From assembly GCA_916613615.1 (NCBI GenBank), contig OU744726.1, forward strand, positions 57,118,987 to 57,182,986: a DNA stretch of 64,000 bases, read 5' to 3'. This stretch comes from Steromphala cineraria. Taxonomy: Eukaryota; Mollusca; Gastropoda; Trochida; Trochidae. Under the pieces are notes generated by a model that worked only from the letters and a program-made list of their open reading frames with translations, was not told the origin of the DNA and made no database searches. The first letter of the stretch is position 1. Each line of letters begins with the position of its first letter. Both the position numbers and the translations under genes were made by a program. This document shows, piece after piece, positions 25,010 to 37,086 of this stretch.

Positions 25010-25589
25010 AGTCCAGGTGTTTTGAGGCTCTTTGTTATATCTGACACTTCCACGTAGTGTAAAGTAAGGGTTTAGTGCTTTCCAGCTGGAACTCTGAATT
25101 ACGCCTGTTCATTCAACCATAGAGGTCAAAGTTGAAGGGTCGTGTAAAAAGTATTATGATCACGTTTGGGCCAGCTGCTTTGCAGAAATAATTTTATTAA
25201 CTGATACATGTGTTAAATTATATCGAAGCATCTTTCAACAAAGATTTTTAGACAGCTGTAAATTATTTAATGATTCGTTTTTTGAAATGAAAAAGTGACT
25301 GACACTGTATTTGAGAAGATACATAATTTGTTATAAACAGATCAATCCAAACATGACTTAAACACTGCTTAGTTCCAATTTCCAAAGAACAACATGGTTT
25401 TGTTAAACCCGATAATATTTATGTAAAGTTGGTTACACTTATTATCCCATTGATTAATGTGGAATATCTCCATAGACTTACAATTTATAAATTGATGTAA
25501 TTAAATGGTAAATTATTGAAGCAAGTATTCTGGACAGAATTACAAAATTATGACGAAGTCATTGTGGTTGACTGAAAAATCATTTCATG

Positions 25590-25640
25590 TGATACGGCGG
25601 ACTCTGAATTTATGGGTTCGAATCCCGCAATTGATCTGAC
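25590..25640 (+). repeat. tRNA-like fragment (tRNA-derived SINE remnant?)
   Basis: GGGTTCGAATCCCGC at 25614-25628 is a textbook T-arm and B-box, with a five-pair stem closing TTCGAAT. About four bases upstream, GGACTCTGAATT resembles a tRNA-Gln anticodon arm (anticodon CTG), but its 3' stem is mutated. I cannot close an acceptor stem or find a convincing D arm, so it is not an intact tRNA gene. A tRNA-derived SINE or decayed tRNA is likeliest. Confidence 0.45.
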
Positions 25641-26808
25641 TCGAAACACTCCTACATATGACGTCATAACAGATTTCTAGAAATTGACATGGAGATTGAT
25701 CGTCATTCGGCTAACGTGAACAATATCACTTATTCTTCGTAGCAGGAAGTCTACTTCATGATCACATGCCTTTCTTCTTTTCTCTTCCTTGTGCAGTGAT
25801 ATCTTATCTCTTTCATAAAACATTCATCTTACATGTTTCAATCAATCAATAAGGCATACTCTCTATAGCGTATAGTACAAAAGAAGCCATTTTATTAGAT
25901 TTTCATAAATTAGAAACAGTACTTGTTGCAAAATATAAGTTTTTGAGGTACACGATAAAGAAATGTACAAAAAGGGACAAAACAAGAATCGCTTTCAGTA
26001 TATACGAGGCTCCCATGCCCCCTACAGACAGATAAAGCTTTATATTTGAAAGCACGTTTTCAAGAGAATAGTTGATGATAACAACACGTCGGTGTTCATT
26101 GTCTCTGGTTGTCAACATCGTCGTGTGGACAACAACACGCTGAGGCATGAAGCCAGAATGTCAGATACGTAGTGACCGCTCAGAATAGAAGCCAGTATAT
26201 CGTACAAGCTTGCTTTGGTTATTTCAAGCAACCTTTTCTTGGCTTCATGAAGAATCCAGTTGAAGATTGTTTTACAACAGGAAGTGTTCCTCGCACATAA
26301 ACATTTGAATATACTTCCTGATATAAAGTATGCCGTGTTTTTAAAGCAATTTAATAAAAAGTTATTTAGCTTCCTGTTTTATTTTTGAAATTACATTTCA
26401 TATTTGTTTTTCATTGATAAAGATTAGAAAAACATACCAAAAAGTATCGGTGTTTTCTTATTCTTTAAATATCAATTGGTTGTTATCCTTTGAAACGTTG
26501 GCAACAAAATGTAAACTTTTATAAAATTCAAATGACAGAAATTATTGTTTAATGCTATTTTCTAAATCATGAAAACACATTTAGTTTGCATCATGTTATT
26601 TTCGGACCATTCGTAGAATATATAAACTTTCGGGTTATCACATTGAATCTTTTCAAATAACCTATTCAAAATATTAAATATTTAGATTTTTAAATTAATT
26701 TTGGAACTTTGGAAGTGTTTGGTCTATAAGCTTGAACGTAAGCTGATAAAACGATACTATCAACACAAATATATAATATCAGTAGCATCAAACTCATTTG
26801 GGCTAAAA
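25641..26808. other. No gene seen
   Basis: Contains a CRE-like ATGACGTCATAA at about 25659. Otherwise AT-rich with accidental frames only. Confidence 0.35.
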
Positions 26809-27160
26809 ATGGGCAGTAGCACGTTTTTTGAAAATTTCATAGTTTCAATTTCCACTGACAATTGTACGTTATTGCTAAATGTGTTATTTTGATAATGTCA
26901 AAAATCTCATGACACAAACCAATCATCCATAGTCAGAGAACAAATTTTTAAGATTCACATAAAGTTCATTTGCGGCCATTTTTGTGTTAAATTTTAATTC
27001 ATTTTGTGTAAGAAAAGGGAATCGCATGGCTGAACTTTACATTATATTTGATTTATAACTGCTTCGTTTAGTTTAGTTACATTGTCTTTCAAATGGAATC
27101 ATTTAGTTTCCCTTTTCCTGACATCACCTTATATTTCTCCTAAAATGTGCTACTGCCCCT
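26809..27160 (+). mobile_element. T2/Kolobok-like MITE, copy 2
   Basis: The left end has decayed to ATGGGCAGTAGCACGTTTTT. The right end GTGCTACTGCCCCT is intact and followed by TTAA (27161-27164). The interior matches copies 3-5: TTTCACTGACAATTGTACGT, CATCCATAGTCAGAG, GGCCATTTTTGTGT, GGAATCGCATGGCT and GACATCACCTTATAT. Confidence 0.85.
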
Positions 27161-27164
27161 TTAA

Positions 27165-28246
27165 AGTCTTTGAATCATTTGATTGCCACATTAGTGTTGA
27201 AATAGAGTAAGAATTCACAACATGCATACTATCATTTCTCGTTGTCAACAATCCGGAAGGAAGTCAGTAACCAATATAAGGAAATTCTTAGCTACTGCTA
27301 CCCCTCACTTCAACGTAGAGGTTTCATTTCCACAACTATTTCCTTCAAGATAAATGTACGCGTTACTCTCCATTGATTAAAAGGGAATGGAGTGTTGTGA
27401 TGACATTAAAAACTTGAATTACAGTCAACCTATTTATAATTAAAAAATATAACTAAAAACTTCAAAATTATGCTACTTTTACTGACAAGTCGTTGTCATT
27501 TGCCACCCACCAATTAAATATAAGATAAGGGCCTGGATGTGTCTCACCTTTACACCATAATACAAGTAATTTTGGGGTGAAATGTTTGCTTCAACCTAAA
27601 CTATCGTTGCTCGATCTTACATGAAAACAATAAATAGTCTTATATTTGTCGTTCTTGAATAAACATGCAAAATATGTACAATTATTTGAATATAACTCAG
27701 CACATGTGCTATTTTGACAGGAATAAAAACCAAATGTTTTAAGTTTCAAGACAATGATTTTAAGTCAAGAGCAACAATCCTAAAACGTCGGTACCATGTT
27801 TGGTTAATCTACATGGATTCATTTGCCTGCTTCTAATGGTTAAAGAGGAGATGTAATGCATTACTTCAAGAATGAGAAATCACATTCTCTATTCATATTG
27901 TATATTGGAATACAATGCGCATATAAACGAGACAATACATACAATAATTAGACTTGCTTACACAGAAAAAAAGTCAGGAAATAAATAAATGTAACCAAAT
28001 GCATTGAATTATAAATTCGCTTTTGGTGATATTTATTTTCTCTTGATAAATACTTGACAATTTATTTTAAGGGTACGGATAGTCGGGTTAATCTATGACA
28101 TGTATGACGTGCTACATTCGTCATAAACTTATATTCATTGGAGAACATTTGGATAAATAACATATTACTGTCTCTTTAAGCATTCCAATTGCACTTTTGA
28201 GTGAAATGGCACGATCATTGAATACAGAAAGCCTAGTTCGCGTCAT
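27165..28246. other. No gene seen
   Basis: AT-rich, with no frame, repeat or RNA I can support. Confidence 0.35.
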
Positions 28247-28457
28247 TTAGAAAAAGAAAGATTTTTTTCAATAAGAAGGTACGACAGTTCAAAACAACGA
28301 CTTCGTTTGAGTCTCAAATATCTTCTTCTAGGTCTAATACTTCCTGGTTATTTAGAAAAGAAAAATTATCTCAATAACAAGGTACGACAGTTTAAAACAA
28401 CGACTTCGTTTGGGTCTCAAATATCTTCTTCTAGGACTAATACTTCCCGGTTGTTTA
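28247..28457 (+). repeat. Tandem duplication of about 105 bp
   Basis: Two adjacent copies share GGTACGACAGTT.AAAACAA, CGACTTCGTTTG.GTCTC, AAATATCTTCTTCTAGG and CTAATACTTCC.GGTT. They differ at only a few positions, so the duplication is recent. Confidence 0.85.
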
Positions 28458-28459
28458 AT

Positions 28460-30277
28460 ACGTTTATGGTTCATAGTAAATGTTCATTGTGATGTGTATT
28501 TATTTAAAGTAACAAAGTCCTATAAAGAATATGCTCTCAACAGAGATACAGACCACCGTAAATAATATATAAGCACGAAGAGAGCAAAGTGAGGTTTTGC
28601 AAAGTACAAAGAAAATTGGCTTTCCGTTCTTACTTTGGACTGAATTGCTGATCTTTAATATATTGCACAAACGAAGTTAAGGGTCAAACATATTTTTGTC
28701 TAACATTTTTCCAAGATATGAATTCAAATTCAAAAGTAGAAATCGTGTTGAAATGGGTTCAGCATTATCAGTTTATCCTAACGTCACAAACTGTGACAGA
28801 GCAGATGTAATATTCAAAAACAACAAATACGACAATCTCCTGTGTTATCACCAATTCATGGTCAGAAAAGGTCAATGGAACTGTTTGCATCACCCAAACA
28901 CAATGTTTTAGATTTCAACACTTTTCTGTCTCGTTGCAAGGCCGATCACCTCCAACAGAATTAGTCCTGCCATATTAGCACCAGTACGTGTGACTTATAA
29001 CCCTGGTGTACTGGATATCACACTCGCGTATCGGATGTATGACACATCCACGAGACTGGCGTCTGCACCACAGCAAGAGTTTCCACACTCAAATGGTCTA
29101 TTTCAAGGCAGATGAGCATATAGTTAATTACTTAAACTTTATAACGATGCAATAAATAGTTATTATTCTTTCAAATTGACCTGCTATCATTAATGAAAAA
29201 GTGAAGACGACCAACGTCATTTAGAGACATAAAAATGAGAGACTAGGTTTAACAAAGATGAAAAGATTGATTAAACCCTAATTTCTTAGCTAAGAACAAA
29301 ATAATGAAATATTATTATAAGGTATATCAGCAACTTCGGCGATTTTTATACACAGCATACAGAATATGGTTGCATGAACCATAACAGCAGACGATTCTAT
29401 AGCTATCTGGATGTATCCAAAATCTTAATATTTCTTCATGCGGTTTTATTGTAACATTTTATTAAATTCTTACAGTCTTTTAGTATTGACTCTGTTACTA
29501 ATACATTACATGCATACATTTAAACTTTACACGGTAGTTTTCCTAAGTATGGAGAGATATTCATCATCTGTGCATGCAAAAGTTGCGTGATAAGAAAAAA
29601 GACAATATGATGAGATAAAAATACAACTTAGCAGTTTATGTGAGAAAATGTCTTTTTTATTTTCGCATTCATAAAGTTATGGTATTGTTTGTTAAAAACA
29701 AATAATATTGTCCTGGGAAATGAAAGTGATTATTGGTAGTATATTCTATTCCGTTCTTGCAAGCCAAGTGGTCAAACTATATCGGTATTTTAGTCAAAGG
29801 TCACCATGAACCTTAAAAGTAGCTAATTTTGAAAAAAAAACCACAATGCCTTATAACAAGATATGATCAGTGTCAACTGCAATGACCACTTGAAAACAAT
29901 GAGAAGTGTTTAATTAACGGTTTGAAGAATTTCAAAATCTTATGCTCACAACTGTTGAAAGTAAGGATGTCATTTCAACGACTTGACTTTCATATATGGA
30001 AGATAAAAAATGATTCAATGTGTGAAGGTCAAGATGGAATCACAAATATTGTTTTTTTGGTATCTGAAACCCAATGTTAAGTGGTTATGGCACAACAACC
30101 ACACTTAGTTTTTGTGAAAATTCAGTACCATTTCATTTCCAGTTCTAATTTCATAAAATGTCAAAATGGACGATCTTTCTTTGTAGAAATTATTCACAAA
30201 ACATTTTTCGTGTTGAGAGTGATACGTTCATTCAAAGTATCGTTATTTTACCGTAGCATCACTTTTTACTTTCAATT
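28460..30277. other. No gene seen
   Basis: The 71-codon frame at 28696-28911 has no domain. The block at 28930-29110 is somewhat richer in G+C, without other support. Confidence 0.35.
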
Positions 30278-31987
30278 TTGGGAGTGCTTAATTTGTTTTC
30301 ATATGTAAAAATACTAAATTTCACTCCGTGGAGATATGTAACTTACTTTTCAATTTTAAAAAATATATCTCACGCCTTTATGACAAGAAAGAACTATTCT
30401 ACCACTGATCATATCTTTACCCTTTATGCTGTCATTCAGAAATGCTTATCACGCCGTAAACATAAGGTTTATGTAGCCTTTATTGATTTTAAAAAAGCAT
30501 TTGATACTGTTGATCGTTTTAAAGTATGGTACTCTTTAAGGAAGTCTGGACTTCAAGGGAAGATGTATAATATGTTAGTATCTATGTATTCTAATGTCAA
30601 ATCATGTGTACGAAGTGATTATGGTGTTACTGACTTTTTCGATTGTCCATCTGGTTTACGCCAGGGATGCATATTAAGTCCTTTGTTATTCTCCTTCTTT
30701 ATTAGTGAGTTATATTATGAAATTGCTAGTAACGGTAAACATGGGATACAGATGTATCCTGCCATCATTGAAATTCTAATGCTCCTTTTTGCAGATGATG
30801 TTATTTTACTGTCAGATACTGTCATTGGTTTACAAAATCAGTTAAATATACTGCATAGATATACCGAAGAATGGAAATTATCGGTAAATTTAGAGAAAAC
30901 AGAAATTATTGTATTTCGGAAGGGTGGTCCTTTAAATAATAAAGATAAATGGTATTTTAATGGAAATGAAGTGAATGTAGTTAACGGTTATAAATATCTT
31001 GGTATAACGTTCAATTCGAGCTTAAACATGGACAAGTGTGTATTGGACTTAGCACTGCGTGGCAAAAGAGCATTGCTCAATATCATGTCTGTTTCACATA
31101 AACTTGGAGTTCTGACACCTCATGTATTTTTTAAGCTGTTTGATAGTCAGATACAACCTATTCTATTATATGGATCTGAAGTGTGGGGTTATCAAAGATA
31201 TGAATGTTTAGAAAGAATTCACCTTCTAGCATGTAAAAAGTTCTTATGTGTTGGAATATCTACACCTAATTGTATGATTTATTGATAATGTGGAAGATAT
31301 CCACTTTATATCAACTCACAGATAAGATGTTTAAAATATTGGTTTAAGATTCTCCGTATGGCTGAACATCGACTTCCGAAAGTAGCTTACAAGATGATGT
31401 TTCACTTAGATAATATCGGTAAGACAACATGGGTATCGCATATAAGAACAATATTATGTTCTCATGGATATGGTTTTATATGGATTGCTCAAAATGTAGG
31501 GGATATACAAATGTTTTTGAAAGATTTCCGTATCGTTGCAACTAATATGTTTTATCAAGGATGGCAATCAAATATAGAAAACAGTTCTCGTTATGATTTG
31601 TACAAAACATTTAAGAGTTTACTAGAACCAGAAAAATATTTATCAGTTCTGACAAATAGTTATCTTAGAAAGTTATACACTAAGTTCAGACTTGGGTTAC
31701 TTAAACTTATGATAAACTATGGAAGATATATCTCACTTGAAAGATCACAGAGACTCTGTCCATTATGTAATGATTCTATTGAAGACGAAATACACTTCAC
31801 TTTTGATTGTCCATTTTATATTGAACTAAGAACTAAATATATACCTGAACGCTTCCTTCGAAAAACGAGTGCAACAGGATTTAGCTCTATTTTGACATCA
31901 AAGGAGGACGATGTTATTCATAAGTTGTCATTGTTTATAAAGCATGGTACGGAATTAAGACAGAACTACTTAGATACTAACTCGTAG
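30278..31987 (+). pseudogene. LINE (non-LTR retrotransposon) reverse transcriptase, 5'-truncated, double stop
   Basis: This is one reading frame of about 570 codons, interrupted only by adjacent TGA and TAA codons at about 31283-31288; the same frame resumes directly and runs to 31987. Counting from 30278, the polymerase core is clear: AFIDFKKAFDTVD with the first catalytic Asp at about residue 70, SGLRQGCILSPLLF at about 122-135, the catalytic FADD at 171-174, then WKLSVNLEKTE and YKYLGITF. The C-terminal part has CPLCNDSIEDEIHF followed by DC, a C-X2-C-X8-H-X4-C knuckle. The endonuclease and N-terminal polymerase are absent; homology seems to start near RKNYSTTDHIF (about residue 38), and the preceding residues look unrelated. 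The clade (Jockey/CR1/other) is not decided. It could not make a full-length protein without readthrough. Confidence 0.93.
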
Positions 31988-32170
31988 ATCAAGATTAAGA
32001 AGATTTTTTGCCAGAAACTTGCGTATAGCAAAATGATTGTGAATATGAATGTAGATACAAATATGAAATTGTTTATATTATATACAATATTGTATACGTG
32101 TATATACTTTGAACTGTATATGGGCCAGAGGCCTCAAGTACAATAAACACTCTTTGACTTTGACTTTGAC
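31988..32170 (+). repeat. LINE 3' UTR with (CTTTGA)n tail
   Basis: The untranslated end of the LINE contains GGGCCAGAGGCCTC, the signal CAATAAACA at about 32140, and a terminal run CTTTGACTTTGACTTTGAC. Short tandem 3' tails instead of poly(A) are typical of several non-LTR clades. They mark the true 3' end of the insertion. Confidence 0.8.
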
Positions 32171-32564
32171 AAGTAATTTTCAATTGTTAAAGTCTAAAAT
32201 CAATAGTGAATGCTAAAAGGCCTCAGGTCACGTTTTTATGTAAAAGTCAAAAACATTTTAATATTAAAACTATTATTGAGAACAATCGTGATAAACATAG
32301 AGTTTCTAAGACAGAGACGGAAAATGGAAATTCTTTTTATAGAAACCCTTTTGCTTTATTTTTTAATAAAATACAACAACATGCGTCATCTATACGAGTC
32401 AGATATGAGTTATATGAAAGACAAATAAGAAATGCACCTTTTATCTACATATGAAAGATAACTATATAGCACTATAAACATATTTAGCAGATGAATATCG
32501 TACTTATAAGAGATACGGTTGACGCCTGCGAGTAAATCCTGATACTGCATGCAGATAATGTCTG

Positions 32565-32578
32565 GTTGCCATGACAAC
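32565..32578. promoter_or_regulatory. RFX X-box
   Basis: GTTGCCATGACAAC fits the X-box consensus (RYYNCC, two bases, RGNAAC) bound by RFX factors that drive ciliary genes. It sits in a longer dyad, TCTGGTTG with CAACCAGA (32561-32582). No gene start is visible next to it, so an enhancer role or chance are both possible. Confidence 0.4.
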
Positions 32579-32667
32579 CAGAAAAGAGCTTGAGGAAAAG
32601 ATTAACCAATTGCTAATGTCGACGGTTCACCTCTTTTTTACCAGATGGCAATGAGACAGAGACATGG

Positions 32668-33051
32668 GATAAATCATGTGATGTTTATGGTTACAGTTTG
32701 ATAAATCATGTGAGGTTCATGGTTACAGTTTGATAAATCATGTGATGTTTATGGTTACAGTTTGATAAATCATGTGATGTTCATGGTTACAGTTTGATAA
32801 ATCATGTGATGTTCATGGTTACAGTTTGATAAATCATGTGATGTTCATGGTTACAGTTTGATAAATCATGTGATGTTTATGGTTACAGTTTGATAAATCA
32901 TGTGATGTTCATGGTTACAGTTTGATAAATCATGTGAGGTTCATGGTTACAGTTTGATAAATCATGTGAGGTTCATGGTTCCAGTTTGATAAATCATGTG
33001 ATGTTCATGGTTCCAGTTTGATGAATCATGTGATGTTTATGGTTACAGTTT
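32668..33051 (+). repeat. 32-bp minisatellite, twelve units
   Basis: Twelve head-to-tail copies of GATAAATCATGTGATGTTTA followed by TGGTTACAGTTT fill exactly 384 bp. Variation is confined to a few positions: TGATG/TGAGG, TTTATGG/TTCATGG, TTACAG/TTCCAG, and one GATGAAT. Confidence 0.97.
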
Positions 33052-35186
33052 GATTCTTTGCCTTTCACACCTTCAACCCATCACATTGACTATGGAAGTG
33101 CCCAAACAATGGGTGATATTTAGCGAAACAGATATCTGTTTTCAATGATATCAAAGAGATACATGGAACATGGGAAAGCATCTTATTTAGGGAGGTTCTT
33201 TTCAGTACACCATCATCGTTTTTTCCTTTATATCTGTTTCATTTGGATCCACTGAAAAGATATAATTTCAGTTAAAAATTTGTAAGCAAAATATGTTTTA
33301 TATTGACATGTCAATAAACAGCCAAAACGCGATCGACTAACCGTGACACAACACGTTCTTTGAACTTTCTACAAAAATAAATTGGCGTTGTTTCTAAATA
33401 GTCTTATTCATTTGATATACCATATTAACCATCGGAGGCTTGACGTCACTTTACATATTTTGGTCTCATATATTACATCTTATGTTCTTGTCTCTGTCTG
33501 TGCAAGAGACGTCTTTTGCTACGCCTAAAAGCTGGTGGTCCTGATAAAACGCCGACAGCTTATGCAGCAATGTGTCGTCTGCTCTTGAACCAAGATGACG
33601 TCAGCACTTGTACACAATTGTACCACCTACTCTAAACACGTTGGTTCTTTTTTAAAATTCCATAGCATACCATTTGTTTTATAATTCAACGATTCATGGA
33701 CACTTTTCTTGAATCTGAATCTTTTCCCTCTTTATGCACTATATTATCTTAATACACAGTATGTCGTTCATTCGAGCCAAAATGTGAGCTTTTGTTTATC
33801 CTATATTATATATGACATAGGTTTATCTGTCCCTGTTCTTGAGAAGGATTTCTTTTACATTTAGAATTCATTATTTTATGTTTTCAGTTTTTAGAATTAG
33901 CTGAAAACATGGCTCTTTTAACGCGATATTGAGCTCGGCTGTTCATTCTGTACAATTATCGGTTATATTAACTGTGTATGTATCTGCTATTTTATGCAAG
34001 AACTTATCGTCTATAAGTGAAAGAATACGTCAAGCATTTTCTTTATTACAATTTGCGAAAGGATATATCGTCTTGGTGACATTGATGAAAGACCTGCATG
34101 TTTTATTGACACGATTTGCAGCTATTTATTCATATTTATTATGGCACTAAGAGTAGAATATGTCGTCTGCTTGTGTTGTCAATACACACCCTTCATTGAC
34201 ACTCTCGACAGAAGAAGTCGTCTGCTTTATTGAGTGTATGTCCACTGCAGGCTTTGTGAATGATATCCTTTATGTTGGAATAAATCGCCTAATTATTAAC
34301 ACTCCTTCACAAAGTATAGTGGTTTGTTACTGTAGATAACTTTCCTTTATTAACTATCTTTTTTAGCTATCTATATTCTTGACACTTTTTACAGAGTATG
34401 TCTCCTGCTTTTGTTCTAAGCTAACTTGTTTGAGCCATACATTGTATTTTATTGTTGTTACTGTATGTAGCGATGTACGAAAACTTTACCATATAACATT
34501 TTGTCACGAATTGGAGTTCACGTAATAGTATGTTATCATTGTTTGATTGATATGAAAATAAGCTATTGATAAAGTGTGCGATCGTTTCCTGTTTGTTGTC
34601 ACTCAACGCGTTTCCGTTTATTATATTCATCAATACATAAGGCCTAGAAAAAAAGAAACGTGCTTCTGGTTTCTGCCCGCAATAGTTTCCATCCCCCGCA
34701 TCAAGACTTTTGGGGAAAATTGAAATTTATATTGAAATTGAAATTTAGTCAGGTGGCCTAGAAAGACCATTGAAACACGGGCTCTTAAAATGTTACTCGT
34801 TTTTGTTCCATTCTCTAACCAAAGAGGCAGCTCAGTGCGGTGAAAAGTTGCAGTTTTTACAAATTTTACTATTTTTTCCTGATATTTTAAAGTTAAACGT
34901 GCTTTTTAGGGATTGTAATGTAGTTTTACACACTGCCAGAACGTGCAAACTTATCTTATCAAAACCACGTCATCTCTTATATTCGTAACTGTTTTGCTCT
35001 CAAAATATTTTTATTTGTTATATATGTATATAAACCTACTTATAACTTCAGTATATCATTGGATGGTTTTTAGTCTCTTATAAATCACTAAGTGGTTGGT
35101 TGTTTACTTATATATTTGTGAATTTTATCGTTTTATGTAAAAGTGCATGTACACAAGTGAGACTTGAATAAAATGATTGTCTGCAT
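33052..35186. other. No gene; degenerate GTCGTCTGCT repeats
   Basis: TGTCGTCTGCTN recurs loosely at about 33578, 34162 and 34217, with a variant at 34399, suggesting an eroded long-unit tandem repeat. The short frames here (33929-34150, 34770-34988) have no domain. Confidence 0.35.
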
Positions 35187-35211
35187 GTCTGTCTGTCTGT
35201 CTGTCTGTCTG
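35187..35211 (+). repeat. (GTCT)n microsatellite
   Basis: Six tandem GTCT units followed by a partial unit. Confidence 0.95.
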
Positions 35212-36630
35212 CAACTCAGGATATCTCCCTTGATTTGCAGCCAATGAAAACACATCTTGGATACCTTTTACTGGGGTCATCCTTTACGGTCATATAGTGA
35301 GATAGTGCCTTCAAATTCGCAGTGATAAAGTGATTCAAAGGTTATATTATTTTTTTTCTTCATCTTCAATAATAAAAAAACAAACAATTTGAAATAATAA
35401 AAAAAATCCGCATCATTTTGCCTAAATGTAAAGACCAGAAACATTAAACATTATTGTTGGGCCTAATCCTACGACCTTCATTGGTGTTATAGTTAACAAC
35501 TACTCTTCTGACATCTGGCGATTTTTAGAATATCATGTTTGTGGTGTCATCTGTTGTTAGCTTGAAACTGATATGAGATAAGCTTTTATATAAATGGTTT
35601 TGAGTTGTTATGTATTTGTTGCAGATCCACTTTGTATTTAACTATCATTGTTTGTTTTGTGTACTGACTGTTGCTAAAACATGCATAATTTTTATGAGCA
35701 TCGGTCCAGTAGAGTGAAAATAAAAATGCAAAAAACTCTCGATGTGGATTGACACGAGACATGCTAAGCGTTCTGTTGGTAACAGAACTAGTATACATTT
35801 ACTCGTTAATGGGACATGTTAATTCGACTTCTGATTTTCATTATAGATTGATTTCCAGCGATACGGACGTAAATTGCATGAATTATTGTCAAAATTTATT
35901 TTAGAAAACTCATTTCCATTCAAATGGCAATTATATAATTGTTTTCAAAGTAAATTTTAAAATTAATAATAAGAATTCACAAATTCACATGTTCAAACAT
36001 TATCAACTCACAGCTGTTTTTCTGACTGATTTCTATAAGTTTCCAAAGTTCCATTTTATTGATTGACCAACGTCATTGTCCGGTTTTCGATCAGTATAAG
36101 AGTCCGGGTATTTTACCGAAATGCAGGAGGTGATTTAAAGAGCGCTTTCAGCGGAGCAATGCACAGGAGGGTGTTCCAGTTGCTAAACGTATGGGTCCCT
36201 ACTGCTGTGAATGGTATACATAATTTCCGGGCTCATTTGTCATTTGTCTTCAGTTTAAGGTATGCGTATAACACTGGGTCATTTAATGAAGATAACTGAA
36301 AGTGAACCAATTATCACCGAGATCTCAATTTAGTTTGTCACCTATGCAACTCAAGGACTAACACCGCTTTGACTGATCATAGTGAATATATATATATAAA
36401 GATAAGGAAATATATATTTTTTGTCAACGTGGTTTCGGTCTATCTACATAGACATGTTTATAAAGCGTTTAAAAATTAAATACATTAATTTCCATGGAAT
36501 TTAATAATATTTACATACAAAATTAATTTATTTTGGATAATAGTGACAGCCCTTTATTTTCTATGATATTCTTTTATTTAATAAAAATACAACCAACAAC
36601 CAAAAAACCTGTTATGTCTGGTTACTGGGT
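35212..36630. other. No gene; one fragment shared with 23.7 kb
   Basis: CATTGTCCGGTTTTCGATC at about 36076-36095 is the inverse of a block at about 23713-23731, so a decayed repeat lies here. The 78-codon frame at 36063-36299 overlaps it and is probably not a gene. Confidence 0.35.
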
Positions 36631-36631
36631 A

Positions 36632-36714
36632 TGAGTCACGAGACTCGCTGATCCAGACAGTGTTGACAACAGGATCCGGTTTAGACCGCTCTAATCTAGA
36701 TAATCATGACGTCA
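36632..36714. promoter_or_regulatory. AP-1 site and CRE cluster
   Basis: A consensus AP-1 site TGAGTCA lies at 36632-36638 and a perfect CRE TGACGTCA at 36707-36714, in a locally G+C-richer patch (36610-36740). No transcript start is recognisable. Such short sites also occur by chance. Confidence 0.25.
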
Positions 36715-37035
36715 CTACGCCATTGCGGGACTCAACGGAACGTGGTTATTTTGTCAGTAGACGTTTTTAAGCTTTTTAGGTCAAATTGTCTGGTTTTGTT
36801 TAGATATACTCTATGATAGTAATAATGGTAATGTAGTTTTGAAATGTTAGTGATAATAACGTGATCTTATTCATTCATGCAGCCACAACTGAAGTGACAT
36901 TTTCTTTGTTTTCGTGCAGATCCAATTCTGACCATTCGTTAGCCTCACATTTTTGCAATCGTAAGATCACAAATAATGGAAAAAAGGTCTGCAGAAAATG
37001 AACGCATTAGAATATAATTATGGTTAGCATCTTTT

Positions 37036-37036
37036 C

Positions 37037-37086
<50 letters not shown>
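37036..37086 (+). repeat. (CAA)n microsatellite
   Basis: Seventeen uninterrupted CAA units. The minus-strand frame reading a Cys run through it is an artefact of the repeat. Confidence 0.96.

Noticed and set aside
25590..25640. A complete tRNA gene
   Set aside because: Only the T arm is intact. The anticodon stem is broken, and no D arm or acceptor stem could be closed.
30081..30308. A separate small gene upstream of the LINE frame
   Set aside because: It overlaps the LINE frame, is AT-driven and shows no domain. LINE homology starts only near 30390.
32668..33051. Regular 32-bp repeats resembling a CRISPR array
   Set aside because: There are no unique spacers: the units are head-to-tail and the sequence is eukaryotic, so it is a minisatellite.
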